NCBI RefSeq assembly: GCF_020882245.1
Contig: NW_026869996.1
Location: forward strand, 8,668,969-8,732,968
Length of the DNA stretch: 64,000 nt
Reading direction: 5' to 3'
Origin: Rhopalosiphum padi
Taxonomy: Eukaryota > Arthropoda > Insecta > Hemiptera > Aphididae
Made by a program: the position numbers and the translations under genes. Positions 24,326 to 39,245 of the stretch are shown piece by piece. The notes below the pieces were generated by a model. That model had not been told where the DNA came from, did no database searches, and was given only the letters and a program-made list of their open reading frames with translations. How positions within the stretch are numbered: the stretch's first letter is position 1; every line of letters starts with the position of its first letter.

Positions 24326-27300
24326 ATAAAAACTATAAAATATGATTTTATAAGTTAATTTTGACGAATAATACAAATTCATATTTTTAGATTCTGAACG
24401 GAGTGATGAATGTATTGATTTTACAATGATTTTTGTGTCTGTCATCACTTTTTGGAGTAGTAATAATGCTTCGTTTTTGACTTCAGCCCCTCTTTGAAAA
24501 GACAAAATCGATTTTTAGATTTTGCTGTAACTCAAAAACGAATCTTTGTAAATACTTGAAATTTTCAACAAACGTTTATATTAGCGTTATCTATTTGCGA
24601 TTAAATTTTCAAAATATTTTGACATTTTTTAGGCTACTTATAGATAATTAAAACTTATCGTGGTAAATAAAATATAAAAAATCGTTAGTCACAATTTTTG
24701 TTTATAAGCATTTAAAGTTCAAATGTTTAGAAAATATATGAAAATCACGAAAATTTACAAAGAATTTTGAAGTTGAAAAATCATAAAATTTTTGTGATTT
24801 ATACTTAAGGTTCAAAAATCCAATACTAGGTTATCCATAAGTTTTCCTTCAAGTAACCGTAAAAAAAATATTCCGGTGTCAATATAGAAAACATGTTATG
24901 TGCGTATGAAATATAATTTTTTACGAAATCGCGTAAAATAACGATGTATTACAATTTAAATATGGGTAACAATATAATATGTCCAACTAATTATCATTGA
25001 CTGACAAATCATCTCCGTTCAGAATCGTTTTTCGTATACAATGCTACCCGTCGTTGCATTCAAATTTAACACATCCATTATAGTGACCAGTGACCTACTC
25101 TCCATCTCTACTATACAGCGGAGCGATACCCACTTTTTTCATATTGAAGAGGAGCAAATTTTCAGTTGTTGTACAAATGTATTCTTTAGTTACACTTATA
25201 ATAGGTACACTTATATTCTACAAAACATTCTGGTATATTTGTAGGTACTATCTTTTATGGCTTATCATAATTATTATTTCTTATCGTCTGTTATATATTA
25301 TGTCTATATTTCATAATGTCATTTTGCAGTTTTACATTCGTATTTGTATTAAAGTTTCAATTGTAAATCGTTTTCAAGAATTTTGTAATAAAAATGAACT
25401 TTGTCTGTTAGTTTATGTATTGATTGTTTCCATTTCAAAATTATTCAGTGTTGTCCACGTACTAGTTGTTATATAAAAGTTGTTGTTCTCCTTACGGTGT
25501 CTAGTAGCGACATTTTATCCTCCATTGGACCATTATACATATTTAACTTACTATTTTTTTTTAGATGGCTGTACAGCAGATCACTCAATACATGCTGAGA
25601 CATGAATTCACATTTCTACCACTATGCAAAATATCAACATCCTACGTTGAAAATGGACTAGACGATACTGCTAATAATAATGGTTTTGTGCAACGTGCGT
25701 GTAATGGGTATTGAATTTAATTGATATTAAACTAATAGTAGTGTTACAAAAAGTCAGTGTCATGAAACCCTGACCATTAGATTATAAGAAAATGATTCTA
25801 ATTTTCCATAATTGACATTCAAATATTACATTTAAGCTGATACTTCATAAGCAGAATAAAAAATGATTTAATATCATAACTTTGACATGATTTTACATGG
25901 TAATTTAAACAAATATTACAGAGTCATACTTTGAACTCTTTGTAAAACACAGTATTCTCAAGTTATTCTCCAACCATTTTACATATTTAACTGACTATTT
26001 TTAATTTTTAGATGGCAGTACAGCAGGTCACTCAATACATGATGAGACATGAATTCACATTTCTACCACTATGCAAAATATCAACATCCTACGTTGAAAA
26101 TGGACTAGACGATACTGCTAATAATAATGGTTTTGTGCAACGTGCGTGTAATGGGTATTGAATTTAATTGATATTAAACTAATAGTAGTGTTACAAAAAG
26201 TCAGTGTCATGAAACCCTGACCATTAGATTATAAGAAAATGATTCTAATTTTCCATAATTGACATTCAAATATTACATTTAAGCTGATACTTCATAAACA
26301 CAATAAAACATGATTTTACATGGTAATTTTAACAAATATTACAAAGTCATATTTTAAACTGCTTATAAAACACTGAATTCTCATGTTAGTGTCTAGAAAC
26401 CTTGACTACTGTATTATGACAATGATTCTTATTGTATAATGTATACAAGTATTACAAACTCTTATTATTTTAATATTGAAAAGCAGCAATTTTAAGTTAA
26501 TGTACAAGTGTATTGTTTACTTATATTTTGTTTTACATTAAAACTCAACAAAACATTCTGGTCGATTTGTACTATCTCTTTTATTGCTAAGCATTATAAT
26601 TATTTCTTTAACCATTATACATATTTAACTGACTACTTTGTGTTTTAGATGGCAGTACAGCAGATCACTGGAGGCATGCTGAGACATGAATTAACATTTC
26701 TATCACTTGGGAAAGTTACAACATCTTCCGTTGAGAATGGAATAGAAGGTACTGCTAATAATAATGGTTTTATGCAACGTGCGTGTAATGGGTATTGAAT
26801 GTAATTGATATTCAATTAATAGTAGTTTTACAAAAAGTTAGTGTCATAAAACCCTAACCATTATATTAAGTAAATGGTTCTTATTTGCCATTATTAACTT
26901 CCATATATTTCATTTAGGCTCATACTTAATAATAAACACCATAAAACGTGCTTATATATCATAATTTTGACTCATATTACAAATTCATATTTTTAGCTGC
27001 TCATAAAAATCTCAATTATGATGTTAGTGTCATGAAACGTAGACCATTAGATTAAGTGAATGATTCTTATTTACCATTACTAACATCCATATTTGTCATT
27101 TAAGCTGATACTACATAAACACTATAAAACATGTTTTTTATATGATAATATTGACCAATATTACAAATTCATACTTTGAACTGCCAGTAAAACACTGTAT
27201 TCTCAAGTTATACTCCAACCATTATACATTATTAACTTACTACATTTTTTCAGATTGCAGTATATCAGATCAATCATGGCATGCTGAGACACAAATTCAC

Positions 27301-28055
27301 GTTTCTACCACCAAGGAAAGTATCAACATCCTATGTTGAAAATGGACTAGAAGATACTGATAATAATATTGGATTCATGCAATGTGCGTGCAATGGTTTT
27401 TGAATATAATTGATACTAAATTAATAGCTGTGAAACAATTGAGATTTGTTAAATATCTGAATAAAATAATAGTAAACATCTTTAGCTTGTATTGTTTATT
27501 CTTAAAATTTACCTATGCTATAAATATCTTTTATTTTTACTATATTTAAATGATCATTATAAAACATGTATAAAACACTCAAATATTAAGTTAATGTTTA
27601 GAAGCTTGAACAATAGTTTAAGAAATTTACCATTATTATCTTTCACGTGTTTCATTTAACCTGGTATTTTGAATGCACTATAATACATGTTTTTATATGA
27701 TGATTTTGACAAATTAACTGCTTATAAAACACTCAATTATTAATTGTATGCACCGACAGAGGGCGGTAGTGGGGACGACATCCGATGCCCGATCGCCTCA
27801 GAGAAAAACTAGTTGGTCGTGTGCCGTTCACCGGACGGCCTTTTAACGTAATTGATGGTTGTTTTTACTTAGCTATTGGGTGTAGTTGTTGTTCATTTAA
27901 TAAAGATTTTTGATATTATAAACGAATTGTTCATATTTTATGCCCGAAGTTAACACAAGTAAGTGTCTTGATCCTTGACTACTTGATTACGAAAATGATT
28001 CTAATTTATAATTTTTAACTTGCACATGTTTCATTTAACGTGATATTTTTACTTC
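24326..28055. repeat. Array unit 8 (long, 3730 bp)
   Basis: MITE at 24390-25026, A at 25565-25714, A' at 26012-26161, B at 26649-26798, C at 27254-27403, LTR-like insert at 27745-27955. It carries TATAAAAGTTG before module A, unlike neighbours 5-7 and 9-10 (TATAAAAATTG). It begins the block with TAAGCTGATACTAC upstream of C. Confidence 0.95.
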
Positions 28056-31000
28056 ATAAAAACTATAAAATATGATTTTATAAGTTAATTTTGACGAATA
28101 ATACAAATTCATATTTTTAGATTCTGAACGGAGTGATGAATGTATTGATTTTACAATGATTTTTGTGTCTGTCATCACTTTTTGGAGTAGTAATAATGCT
28201 TCGTTTTTGACTTCAGCCCCTCTTTGAAAAGACAAAATCGATTTTTAGATTTTGCTGTAACTCAAAAACGAATCTTTGTAAATACTTGAAATTTTCAACA
28301 AACGTTTATATTAGCGTTATCTATTTGCGATTAAATTTTCAAAATATTTTGACATTTTTTAGGCTACTTATAGATAATTAAAACTTATCGTGGTAAATAA
28401 AATATAAAAAATCGTTAGTCACAATTTTTGTTTATAAGCATTTAAAGTTCAAATGTTTAGAAAATATATGAAAATCACGAAAATTTACAAAGAATTTTGA
28501 AGTTGAAAAATCATAAAATTTTTGTGATTTATACTTAAGGTTCAAAAATCCAATACTAGGTTATCCATAAGTTTTCCTTCAAGTAACCGTAAAAAAAATA
28601 TTCCGGTGTCAATATAGAAAACATGTTATGTGCGTATGAAATATAATTTTTTACGAAATCGCGTAAAATAACGATGTATTACAATTTAAATATGGGTAAC
28701 AATATAATATGTCCAACTAATTATCATTGACTGACAAATCATCTCCGTTCAAAATCGTTTTTCGTATACAATGCTACCCGTCGTTGCATTCAAATTTAAC
28801 ACATCCATTATAGTGACCAGTGACCTACTCTCCATCTCTACTATACAGCGGAGCGATACCCACTTTTTTCATATTGAAGAGGAGCAAATTTTCAGTTGTT
28901 GTACAAATGTATTCTTTAGTTACACTTATAATAGGTACACTTATATTCTACAAAACATTCTGGTATATTTGTAGGTACTATCTTTTATGGCTTATCATAA
29001 TTATTATTTCTTATCGTCTGTTATATATTATGTCTATATTTCATAATGTCATTTTGCAGTTTTACATTCGTATTTGTATTAAAGTTTCAATTGTAAATCG
29101 TTTTCAAGAATTTTGTAATAAAAATGAACTTTGTCTGTTAGTTTATGTATTGATTGTTTCCATTTCAAAATTATTCAGTGTTGTCCACGTACTAGTTGTT
29201 ATATAAAAATTGTTGTTCTCCTTACGGTGTCTAGTAGCGACATTTTATCCTCCATTGGACCATTATACATATTTAACTTACTATTTTTTTTTAGATGGCT
29301 GTACAGCAGATCACTCAATACATGCTGAGACATGAATTCACATTTCTACCACTATGCAAAATATCAACATCCTACGTTGAAAATGGACTAGACGATACTG
29401 CTAATAATAATGGTTTTGTGCAACGTGCGTGTAATGGGTATTGAATTTAATTGATATTAAACTAATAGTAGTGTTACAAAAAGTCAGTGTCATGAAACCC
29501 TGACCATTAGATTATAAGAAAATGATTCTAATTTTCCATAATTGACATTCAAATATTACATTTAAGCTGATACTTCATAAGCAGAATAAAAAATGATTTA
29601 ATATCATAACTTTGACATGATTTTACATGGTAATTTAAACAAATATTACAGAGTCATACTTTGAACTCTTTGTAAAACACAGTATTCTCAAGTTATTCTC
29701 CAACCATTTTACATATTTAACTGACTATTTTTAATTTTTAGATGGCAGTACAGCAGGTCACTCAATACATGATGAGACATGAATTCACATTTCTACCACT
29801 ATGCAAAATATCAACATCCTACGTTGAAAATGGACTAGACGATACTGCTAATAATAATGGTTTTGTGCAACGTGCGTGTAATGGGTATTGAATTTAATTG
29901 ATATTAAACTAATAGTAGTGTTACAAAAAGTCAGTGTCATGAAACCCTGACCATTAGATTATAAGAAAATGATTCTAATTTTCCATAATTGACATTCAAA
30001 TATTACATTTAAGCTGATACTTCATAAACACAATAAAACATGATTTTACATGGTAATTTTAACAAATATTACAAAGTCATATTTTAAACTGCTTATAAAA
30101 CACTGAATTCTCATGTTAGTGTCTAGAAACCTTGACTACTGTATTATGACAATGATTCTTATTGTATAATGTATACAAGTATTACAAACTCTTATTATTT
30201 TAATATTGAAAAGCAGCAATTTTAAGTTAATGTACAAGTGTATTGTTTACTTATATTTTGTTTTACATTAAAACTCAACAAAACATTCTGGTCGATTTGT
30301 ACTATCTCTTTTATTGCTAAGCATTATAATTATTTCTTTAACCATTATACATATTTAACTGACTACTTTGTGTTTTAGATGGCAGTACAGCAGATCACTG
30401 GAGGCATGCTGAGACATGAATTAACATTTCTATCACTTGGGAAAGTTACAACATCTTCCGTTGAGAATGGAATAGAAGGTACTGCTAATAATAATGGTTT
30501 TATGCAACGTGCGTGTAATGGGTATTGAATGTAATTGATATTCAATTAATAGTAGTTTTACAAAAAGTTAGTGTCATAAAACCCTAACCATTATATTAAG
30601 TAAATGGTTCTTATTTGCCATTATTAACTTCCATATATTTCATTTAGGCTCATACTTAATAATAAACACCATAAAACGTGCTTATATATCATAATTTTGA
30701 CTCATATTACAAATTCATATTTTTAGCTGCTCATAAAAATCTCAATTATGATGTTAGTGTCATGAAACGTAGACCATTAGATTAAGTGAATGATTCTTAT
30801 TTACCATTACTAACATCCATATTTGTCATTTAAGCTGATACTACATAAACACTATAAAACATGTTTTTTATATGATAATATTGACCAATATTACAAATTC
30901 ATACTTTGAACTGCCAGTAAAACACTGTATTCTCAAGTTATACTCCAACCATTATACATTATTAACTTACTACATTTTTTCAGATTGCAGTATATCAGAT

Positions 31001-31785
31001 CAATCATGGCATGCTGAGACACAAATTCACGTTTCTACCACCAAGGAAAGTATCAACATCCTATGTTGAAAATGGACTAGAAGATACTGATAATAATATT
31101 GGATTCATGCAATGTGCGTGCAATGGTTTTTGAATATAATTGATACTAAATTAATAGCTGTGAAACAATTGAGATTTGTTAAATATCTGAATAAAATAAT
31201 AGTAAACATCTTTAGCTTGTATTGTTTATTCTTAAAATTTACCTATGCTATAAATATCTTTTATTTTTACTATATTTAAATGATCATTATAAAACATGTA
31301 TAAAACACTCAAATATTAAGTTAATGTTTAGAAGCTTGAACAATAGTTTAAGAAATTTACCATTATTATCTTTCACGTGTTTCATTTAACCTGGTATTTT
31401 GAATGCACTATAATACATGTTTTTATATGATGATTTTGACAAATTAACTGCTTATAAAACACTCAATTATTAATTGTATGCACCGACAGAGGGCGGTAGT
31501 GGGGACGACATCCGATGCCCGATCGCCTCAGAGAAAAACTAGTTGGTCGTGTGCCGTTCACCGGACGGCCTTTTAACGTAATTGATGGTTGTTTTTACTT
31601 AGCTATTGGGTGTAGTTGTTGTTCATTTAATAAAGATTTTTGATATTATAAACGAATTGTTCATATTTTATGCCCGAAGTTAACACAAGTAAGTGTCTTG
31701 ATCCTTGACTACTTGATTACGAAAATGATTCTAATTTATAATTTTTAACTTGCACATGTTTCATTTAACGTGATATTTTTACTTC
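28056..31785. repeat. Array unit 9 (long, 3730 bp; MITE end variant)
   Basis: MITE at 28120-28756, A at 29295-29444, A' at 29742-29891, B at 30379-30528, C at 30984-31133, LTR-like insert at 31475-31685. The MITE right terminus reads CTCCGTTCAAAATC, one base off the perfect inverted repeat. Only unit 10 shares this, so the two arose by a local duplication. Confidence 0.95.
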
Positions 31786-34700
31786 ATAAAAACTATAAAA
31801 TATGATTTTATAAGTTAATTTTGACGAATAATACAAATTCATATTTTTAGATTCTGAACGGAGTGATGAATGTATTGATTTTACAATGATTTTTGTGTCT
31901 GTCATCACTTTTTGGAGTAGTAATAATGCTTCGTTTTTGACTTCAGCCCCTCTTTGAAAAGACAAAATCGATTTTTAGATTTTGCTGTAACTCAAAAACG
32001 AATCTTTGTAAATACTTGAAATTTTCAACAAACGTTTATATTAGCGTTATCTATTTGCGATTAAATTTTCAAAATATTTTGACATTTTTTAGGCTACTTA
32101 TAGATAATTAAAACTTATCGTGGTAAATAAAATATAAAAAATCGTTAGTCACAATTTTTGTTTATAAGCATTTAAAGTTCAAATGTTTAGAAAATATATG
32201 AAAATCACGAAAATTTACAAAGAATTTTGAAGTTGAAAAATCATAAAATTTTTGTGATTTATACTTAAGGTTCAAAAATCCAATACTAGGTTATCCATAA
32301 GTTTTCCTTCAAGTAACCGTAAAAAAAATATTCCGGTGTCAATATAGAAAACATGTTATGTGCGTATGAAATATAATTTTTTACGAAATCGCGTAAAATA
32401 ACGATGTATTACAATTTAAATATGGGTAACAATATAATATGTCCAACTAATTATCATTGACTGACAAATCATCTCCGTTCAAAATCGTTTTTCGTATACA
32501 ATGCTACCCGTCGTTGCATTCAAATTTAACACATCCATTATAGTGACCAGTGACCTACTCTCCATCTCTACTATACAGCGGAGCGATACCCACTTTTTTC
32601 ATATTGAAGAGGAGCAAATTTTCAGTTGTTGTACAAATGTATTCTTTAGTTACACTTATAATAGGTACACTTATATTCTACAAAACATTCTGGTATATTT
32701 GTAGGTACTATCTTTTATGGCTTATCATAATTATTATTTCTTATCGTCTGTTATATATTATGTCTATATTTCATAATGTCATTTTGCAGTTTTACATTCG
32801 TATTTGTATTAAAGTTTCAATTGTAAATCGTTTTCAAGAATTTTGTAATAAAAATGAACTTTGTCTGTTAGTTTATGTATTGATTGTTTCCATTTCAAAA
32901 TTATTCAGTGTTGTCCACGTACTAGTTGTTATATAAAAATTGTTGTTCTCCTTACGGTGTCTAGTAGCGACATTTTATCCTCCATTGGACCATTATACAT
33001 ATTTAACTTACTATTTTTTTTTAGATGGCTGTACAGCAGATCACTCAATACATGCTGAGACATGAATTCACATTTCTACCACTATGCAAAATATCAACAT
33101 CCTACGTTGAAAATGGACTAGACGATACTGCTAATAATAATGGTTTTGTGCAACGTGCGTGTAATGGGTATTGAATTTAATTGATATTAAACTAATAGTA
33201 GTGTTACAAAAAGTCAGTGTCATGAAACCCTGACCATTAGATTATAAGAAAATGATTCTAATTTTCCATAATTGACATTCAAATATTACATTTAAGCTGA
33301 TACTTCATAAGCAGAATAAAAAATGATTTAATATCATAACTTTGACATGATTTTACATGGTAATTTAAACAAATATTACAGAGTCATACTTTGAACTCTT
33401 TGTAAAACACAGTATTCTCAAGTTATTCTCCAACCATTTTACATATTTAACTGACTATTTTTAATTTTTAGATGGCAGTACAGCAGGTCACTCAATACAT
33501 GATGAGACATGAATTCACATTTCTACCACTATGCAAAATATCAACATCCTACGTTGAAAATGGACTAGACGATACTGCTAATAATAATGGTTTTGTGCAA
33601 CGTGCGTGTAATGGGTATTGAATTTAATTGATATTAAACTAATAGTAGTGTTACAAAAAGTCAGTGTCATGAAACCCTGACCATTAGATTATAAGAAAAT
33701 GATTCTAATTTTCCATAATTGACATTCAAATATTACATTTAAGCTGATACTTCATAAACACAATAAAACATGATTTTACATGGTAATTTTAACAAATATT
33801 ACAAAGTCATATTTTAAACTGCTTATAAAACACTGAATTCTCATGTTAGTGTCTAGAAACCTTGACTACTGTATTATGACAATGATTCTTATTGTATAAT
33901 GTATACAAGTATTACAAACTCTTATTATTTTAATATTGAAAAGCAGCAATTTTAAGTTAATGTACAAGTGTATTGTTTACTTATATTTTGTTTTACATTA
34001 AAACTCAACAAAACATTCTGGTCGATTTGTACTATCTCTTTTATTGCTAAGCATTATAATTATTTCTTTAACCATTATACATATTTAACTGACTACTTTG
34101 TGTTTTAGATGGCAGTACAGCAGATCACTGGAGGCATGCTGAGACATGAATTAACATTTCTATCACTTGGGAAAGTTACAACATCTTCCGTTGAGAATGG
34201 AATAGAAGGTACTGCTAATAATAATGGTTTTATGCAACGTGCGTGTAATGGGTATTGAATGTAATTGATATTCAATTAATAGTAGTTTTACAAAAAGTTA
34301 GTGTCATAAAACCCTAACCATTATATTAAGTAAATGGTTCTTATTTGCCATTATTAACTTCCATATATTTCATTTAGGCTCATACTTAATAATAAACACC
34401 ATAAAACGTGCTTATATATCATAATTTTGACTCATATTACAAATTCATATTTTTAGCTGCTCATAAAAATCTCAATTATGATGTTAGTGTCATGAAACGT
34501 AGACCATTAGATTAAGTGAATGATTCTTATTTACCATTACTAACATCCATATTTGTCATTTAAGCTGATACTACATAAACACTATAAAACATGTTTTTTA
34601 TATGATAATATTGACCAATATTACAAATTCATACTTTGAACTGCCAGTAAAACACTGTATTCTCAAGTTATACTCCAACCATTATACATTATTAACTTAC

Positions 34701-35515
34701 TACATTTTTTCAGATTGCAGTATATCAGATCAATCATGGCATGCTGAGACACAAATTCACGTTTCTACCACCAAGGAAAGTATCAACATCCTATGTTGAA
34801 AATGGACTAGAAGATACTGATAATAATATTGGATTCATGCAATGTGCGTGCAATGGTTTTTGAATATAATTGATACTAAATTAATAGCTGTGAAACAATT
34901 GAGATTTGTTAAATATCTGAATAAAATAATAGTAAACATCTTTAGCTTGTATTGTTTATTCTTAAAATTTACCTATGCTATAAATATCTTTTATTTTTAC
35001 TATATTTAAATGATCATTATAAAACATGTATAAAACACTCAAATATTAAGTTAATGTTTAGAAGCTTGAACAATAGTTTAAGAAATTTACCATTATTATC
35101 TTTCACGTGTTTCATTTAACCTGGTATTTTGAATGCACTATAATACATGTTTTTATATGATGATTTTGACAAATTAACTGCTTATAAAACACTCAATTAT
35201 TAATTGTATGCACCGACAGAGGGCGGTAGTGGGGACGACATCCGATGCCCGATCGCCTCAGAGAAAAACTAGTTGGTCGTGTGCCGTTCACCGGACGGCC
35301 TTTTAACGTAATTGATGGTTGTTTTTACTTAGCTATTGGGTGTAGTTGTTGTTCATTTAATAAAGATTTTTGATATTATAAACGAATTGTTCATATTTTA
35401 TGCCCGAAGTTAACACAAGTAAGTGTCTTGATCCTTGACTACTTGATTACGAAAATGATTCTAATTTATAATTTTTAACTTGCACATGTTTCATTTAACG
35501 TGATATTTTTACTTC
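31786..35515. repeat. Array unit 10 (long, 3730 bp; MITE end variant)
   Basis: MITE at 31850-32486, with the same CTCCGTTCAAAATC terminus as unit 9. A at 33025-33174, A' at 33472-33621, B at 34109-34258, C at 34714-34863, LTR-like insert at 35205-35415. Confidence 0.95.
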
Positions 35516-38500
35516 ATAAAAACTATAAAATATGATTTTATAAGTTAATTTTGACGAATAATACAAATTCATATTTTTAGATTCTGAACGGAGTGATGAA
35601 TGTATTGATTTTACAATGATTTTTGTGTCTGTCATCACTTTTTGGAGTAGTAATAATGCTTCGTTTTTGACTTCAGCCCCTCTTTGAAAAGACAAAATCG
35701 ATTTTTAGATTTTGCTGTAACTCAAAAACGAATCTTTGTAAATACTTGAAATTTTCAACAAACGTTTATATTAGCGTTATCTATTTGCGATTAAATTTTC
35801 AAAATATTTTGACATTTTTTAGGCTACTTATAGATAATTAAAACTTATCGTGGTAAATAAAATATAAAAAATCGTTAGTCACAATTTTTGTTTATAAGCA
35901 TTTAAAGTTCAAATGTTTAGAAAATATATGAAAATCACGAAAATTTACAAAGAATTTTGAAGTTGAAAAATCATAAAATTTTTGTGATTTATACTTAAGG
36001 TTCAAAAATCCAATACTAGGTTATCCATAAGTTTTCCTTCAAGTAACCGTAAAAAAAATATTCCGGTGTCAATATAGAAAACATGTTATGTGCGTATGAA
36101 ATATAATTTTTTACGAAATCGCGTAAAATAACGATGTATTACAATTTAAATATGGGTAACAATATAATATGTCCAACTAATTATCATTGACTGACAAATC
36201 ATCTCCGTTCAGAATCGTTTTTCGTATACAATGCTACCCGTCGTTGCATTCAAATTTAACACATCCATTATAGTGACCAGTGACCTACTCTCCATCTCTA
36301 CTATACAGCGGAGCGATACCCACTTTTTTCATATTGAAGAGGAGCAAATTTTCAGTTGTTGTACAAATGTATTCTTTAGTTACACTTATAATAGGTACAC
36401 TTATATTCTACAAAACATTCTGGTATATTTGTAGGTACTATCTTTTATGGCTTATCATAATTATTATTTCTTATCGTCTGTTATATATTATGTCTATATT
36501 TCATAATGTCATTTTGCAGTTTTACATTCGTATTTGTATTAAAGTTTCAATTGTAAATCGTTTTCAAGAATTTTGTAATAAAAATGAACTTTGTCTGTTA
36601 GTTTATGTATTGATTGTTTCCATTTCAAAATTATTCAGTGTTGTCCACGTACTAGTTGTTATATAAAAGTTGTTGTTCTCCTTACGGTGTCTAGTAGCGA
36701 CATTTTATCCTCCATTGGACCATTATACATATTTAACTTACTATTTTTTTTTAGATGGCTGTACAGCAGATCACTCAATACATGCTGAGACATGAATTCA
36801 CATTTCTACCACTATGCAAAATATCAACATCCTACGTTGAAAATGGACTAGACGATACTGCTAATAATAATGGTTTTGTGCAACGTGCGTGTAATGGGTA
36901 TTGAATTTAATTGATATTAAACTAATAGTAGTGTTACAAAAAGTCAGTGTCATGAAACCCTGACCATTAGATTATAAGAAAATGATTCTAATTTTCCATA
37001 ATTGACATTCAAATATTACATTTAAGCTGATACTTCATAAGCAGAATAAAAAATGATTTAATATCATAACTTTGACATGATTTTACATGGTAATTTAAAC
37101 AAATATTACAGAGTCATACTTTGAACTCTTTGTAAAACACAGTATTCTCAAGTTATTCTCCAACCATTTTACATATTTAACTGACTATTTTTAATTTTTA
37201 GATGGCAGTACAGCAGGTCACTCAATACATGATGAGACATGAATTCACATTTCTACCACTATGCAAAATATCAACATCCTACGTTGAAAATGGACTAGAC
37301 GATACTGCTAATAATAATGGTTTTGTGCAACGTGCGTGTAATGGGTATTGAATTTAATTGATATTAAACTAATAGTAGTGTTACAAAAAGTCAGTGTCAT
37401 GAAACCCTGACCATTAGATTATAAGAAAATGATTCTAATTTTCCATAATTGACATTCAAATATTACATTTAAGCTGATACTTCATAAACACAATAAAACA
37501 TGATTTTACATGGTAATTTTAACAAATATTACAAAGTCATATTTTAAACTGCTTATAAAACACTGAATTCTCATGTTAGTGTCTAGAAACCTTGACTACT
37601 GTATTATGACAATGATTCTTATTGTATAATGTATACAAGTATTACAAACTCTTATTATTTTAATATTGAAAAGCAGCAATTTTAAGTTAATGTACAAGTG
37701 TATTGTTTACTTATATTTTGTTTTACATTAAAACTCAACAAAACATTCTGGTCGATTTGTACTATCTCTTTTATTGCTAAGCATTATAATTATTTCTTTA
37801 ACCATTATACATATTTAACTGACTACTTTGTGTTTTAGATGGCAGTACAGCAGATCACTGGAGGCATGCTGAGACATGAATTAACATTTCTATCACTTGG
37901 GAAAGTTACAACATCTTCCGTTGAGAATGGAATAGAAGGTACTGCTAATAATAATGGTTTTATGCAACGTGCGTGTAATGGGTATTGAATGTAATTGATA
38001 TTCAATTAATAGTAGTTTTACAAAAAGTTAGTGTCATAAAACCCTAACCATTATATTAAGTAAATGGTTCTTATTTGCCATTATTAACTTCCATATATTT
38101 CATTTAGGCTCATACTTAATAATAAACACCATAAAACGTGCTTATATATCATAATTTTGACTCATATTACAAATTCATATTTTTAGCTGCTCATAAAAAT
38201 CTCAATTATGATGTTAGTGTCATGAAACGTAGACCATTAGATTAAGTGAATGATTCTTATTTACCATTACTAACATCCATATTTGTCATTTAAGCTGATA
38301 CTACATAAACACTATAAAACATGTTTTTTATATGATAATATTGACCAATATTACAAATTCATACTTTGAACTGCCAGTAAAACACTGTATTCTCAAGTTA
38401 TACTCCAACCATTATACATTATTAACTTACTACATTTTTTCAGATTGCAGTATATCAGATCAATCATGGCATGCTGAGACACAAATTCACGTTTCTACCA

Positions 38501-39245
38501 CCAAGGAAAGTATCAACATCCTATGTTGAAAATGGACTAGAAGATACTGATAATAATATTGGATTCATGCAATGTGCGTGCAATGGTTTTTGAATATAAT
38601 TGATACTAAATTAATAGCTGTGAAACAATTGAGATTTGTTAAATATCTGAATAAAATAATAGTAAACATCTTTAGCTTGTATTGTTTATTCTTAAAATTT
38701 ACCTATGCTATAAATATCTTTTATTTTTACTATATTTAAATGATCATTATAAAACATGTATAAAACACTCAAATATTAAGTTAATGTTTAGAAGCTTGAA
38801 CAATAGTTTAAGAAATTTACCATTATTATCTTTCACGTGTTTCATTTAACCTGGTATTTTGAATGCACTATAATACATGTTTTTATATGATGATTTTGAC
38901 AAATTAACTGCTTATAAAACACTCAATTATTAATTGTATGCACCGACAGAGGGCGGTAGTGGGGACGACATCCGATGCCCGATCGCCTCAGAGAAAAACT
39001 AGTTGGTCGTGTGCCGTTCACCGGACGGCCTTTTAACGTAATTGATGGTTGTTTTTACTTAGCTATTGGGTGTAGTTGTTGTTCATTTAATAAAGATTTT
39101 TGATATTATAAACGAATTGTTCATATTTTATGCCCGAAGTTAACACAAGTAAGTGTCTTGATCCTTGACTACTTGATTACGAAAATGATTCTAATTTATA
39201 ATTTTTAACTTGCACATGTTTCATTTAACGTGATATTTTTACTTC
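35516..39245. repeat. Array unit 11 (long, 3730 bp)
   Basis: MITE at 35580-36216, A at 36755-36904, A' at 37202-37351, B at 37839-37988, C at 38444-38593, LTR-like insert at 38935-39145. It starts a run of three units (11-13) with TATAAAAGTTG before module A. Confidence 0.95.
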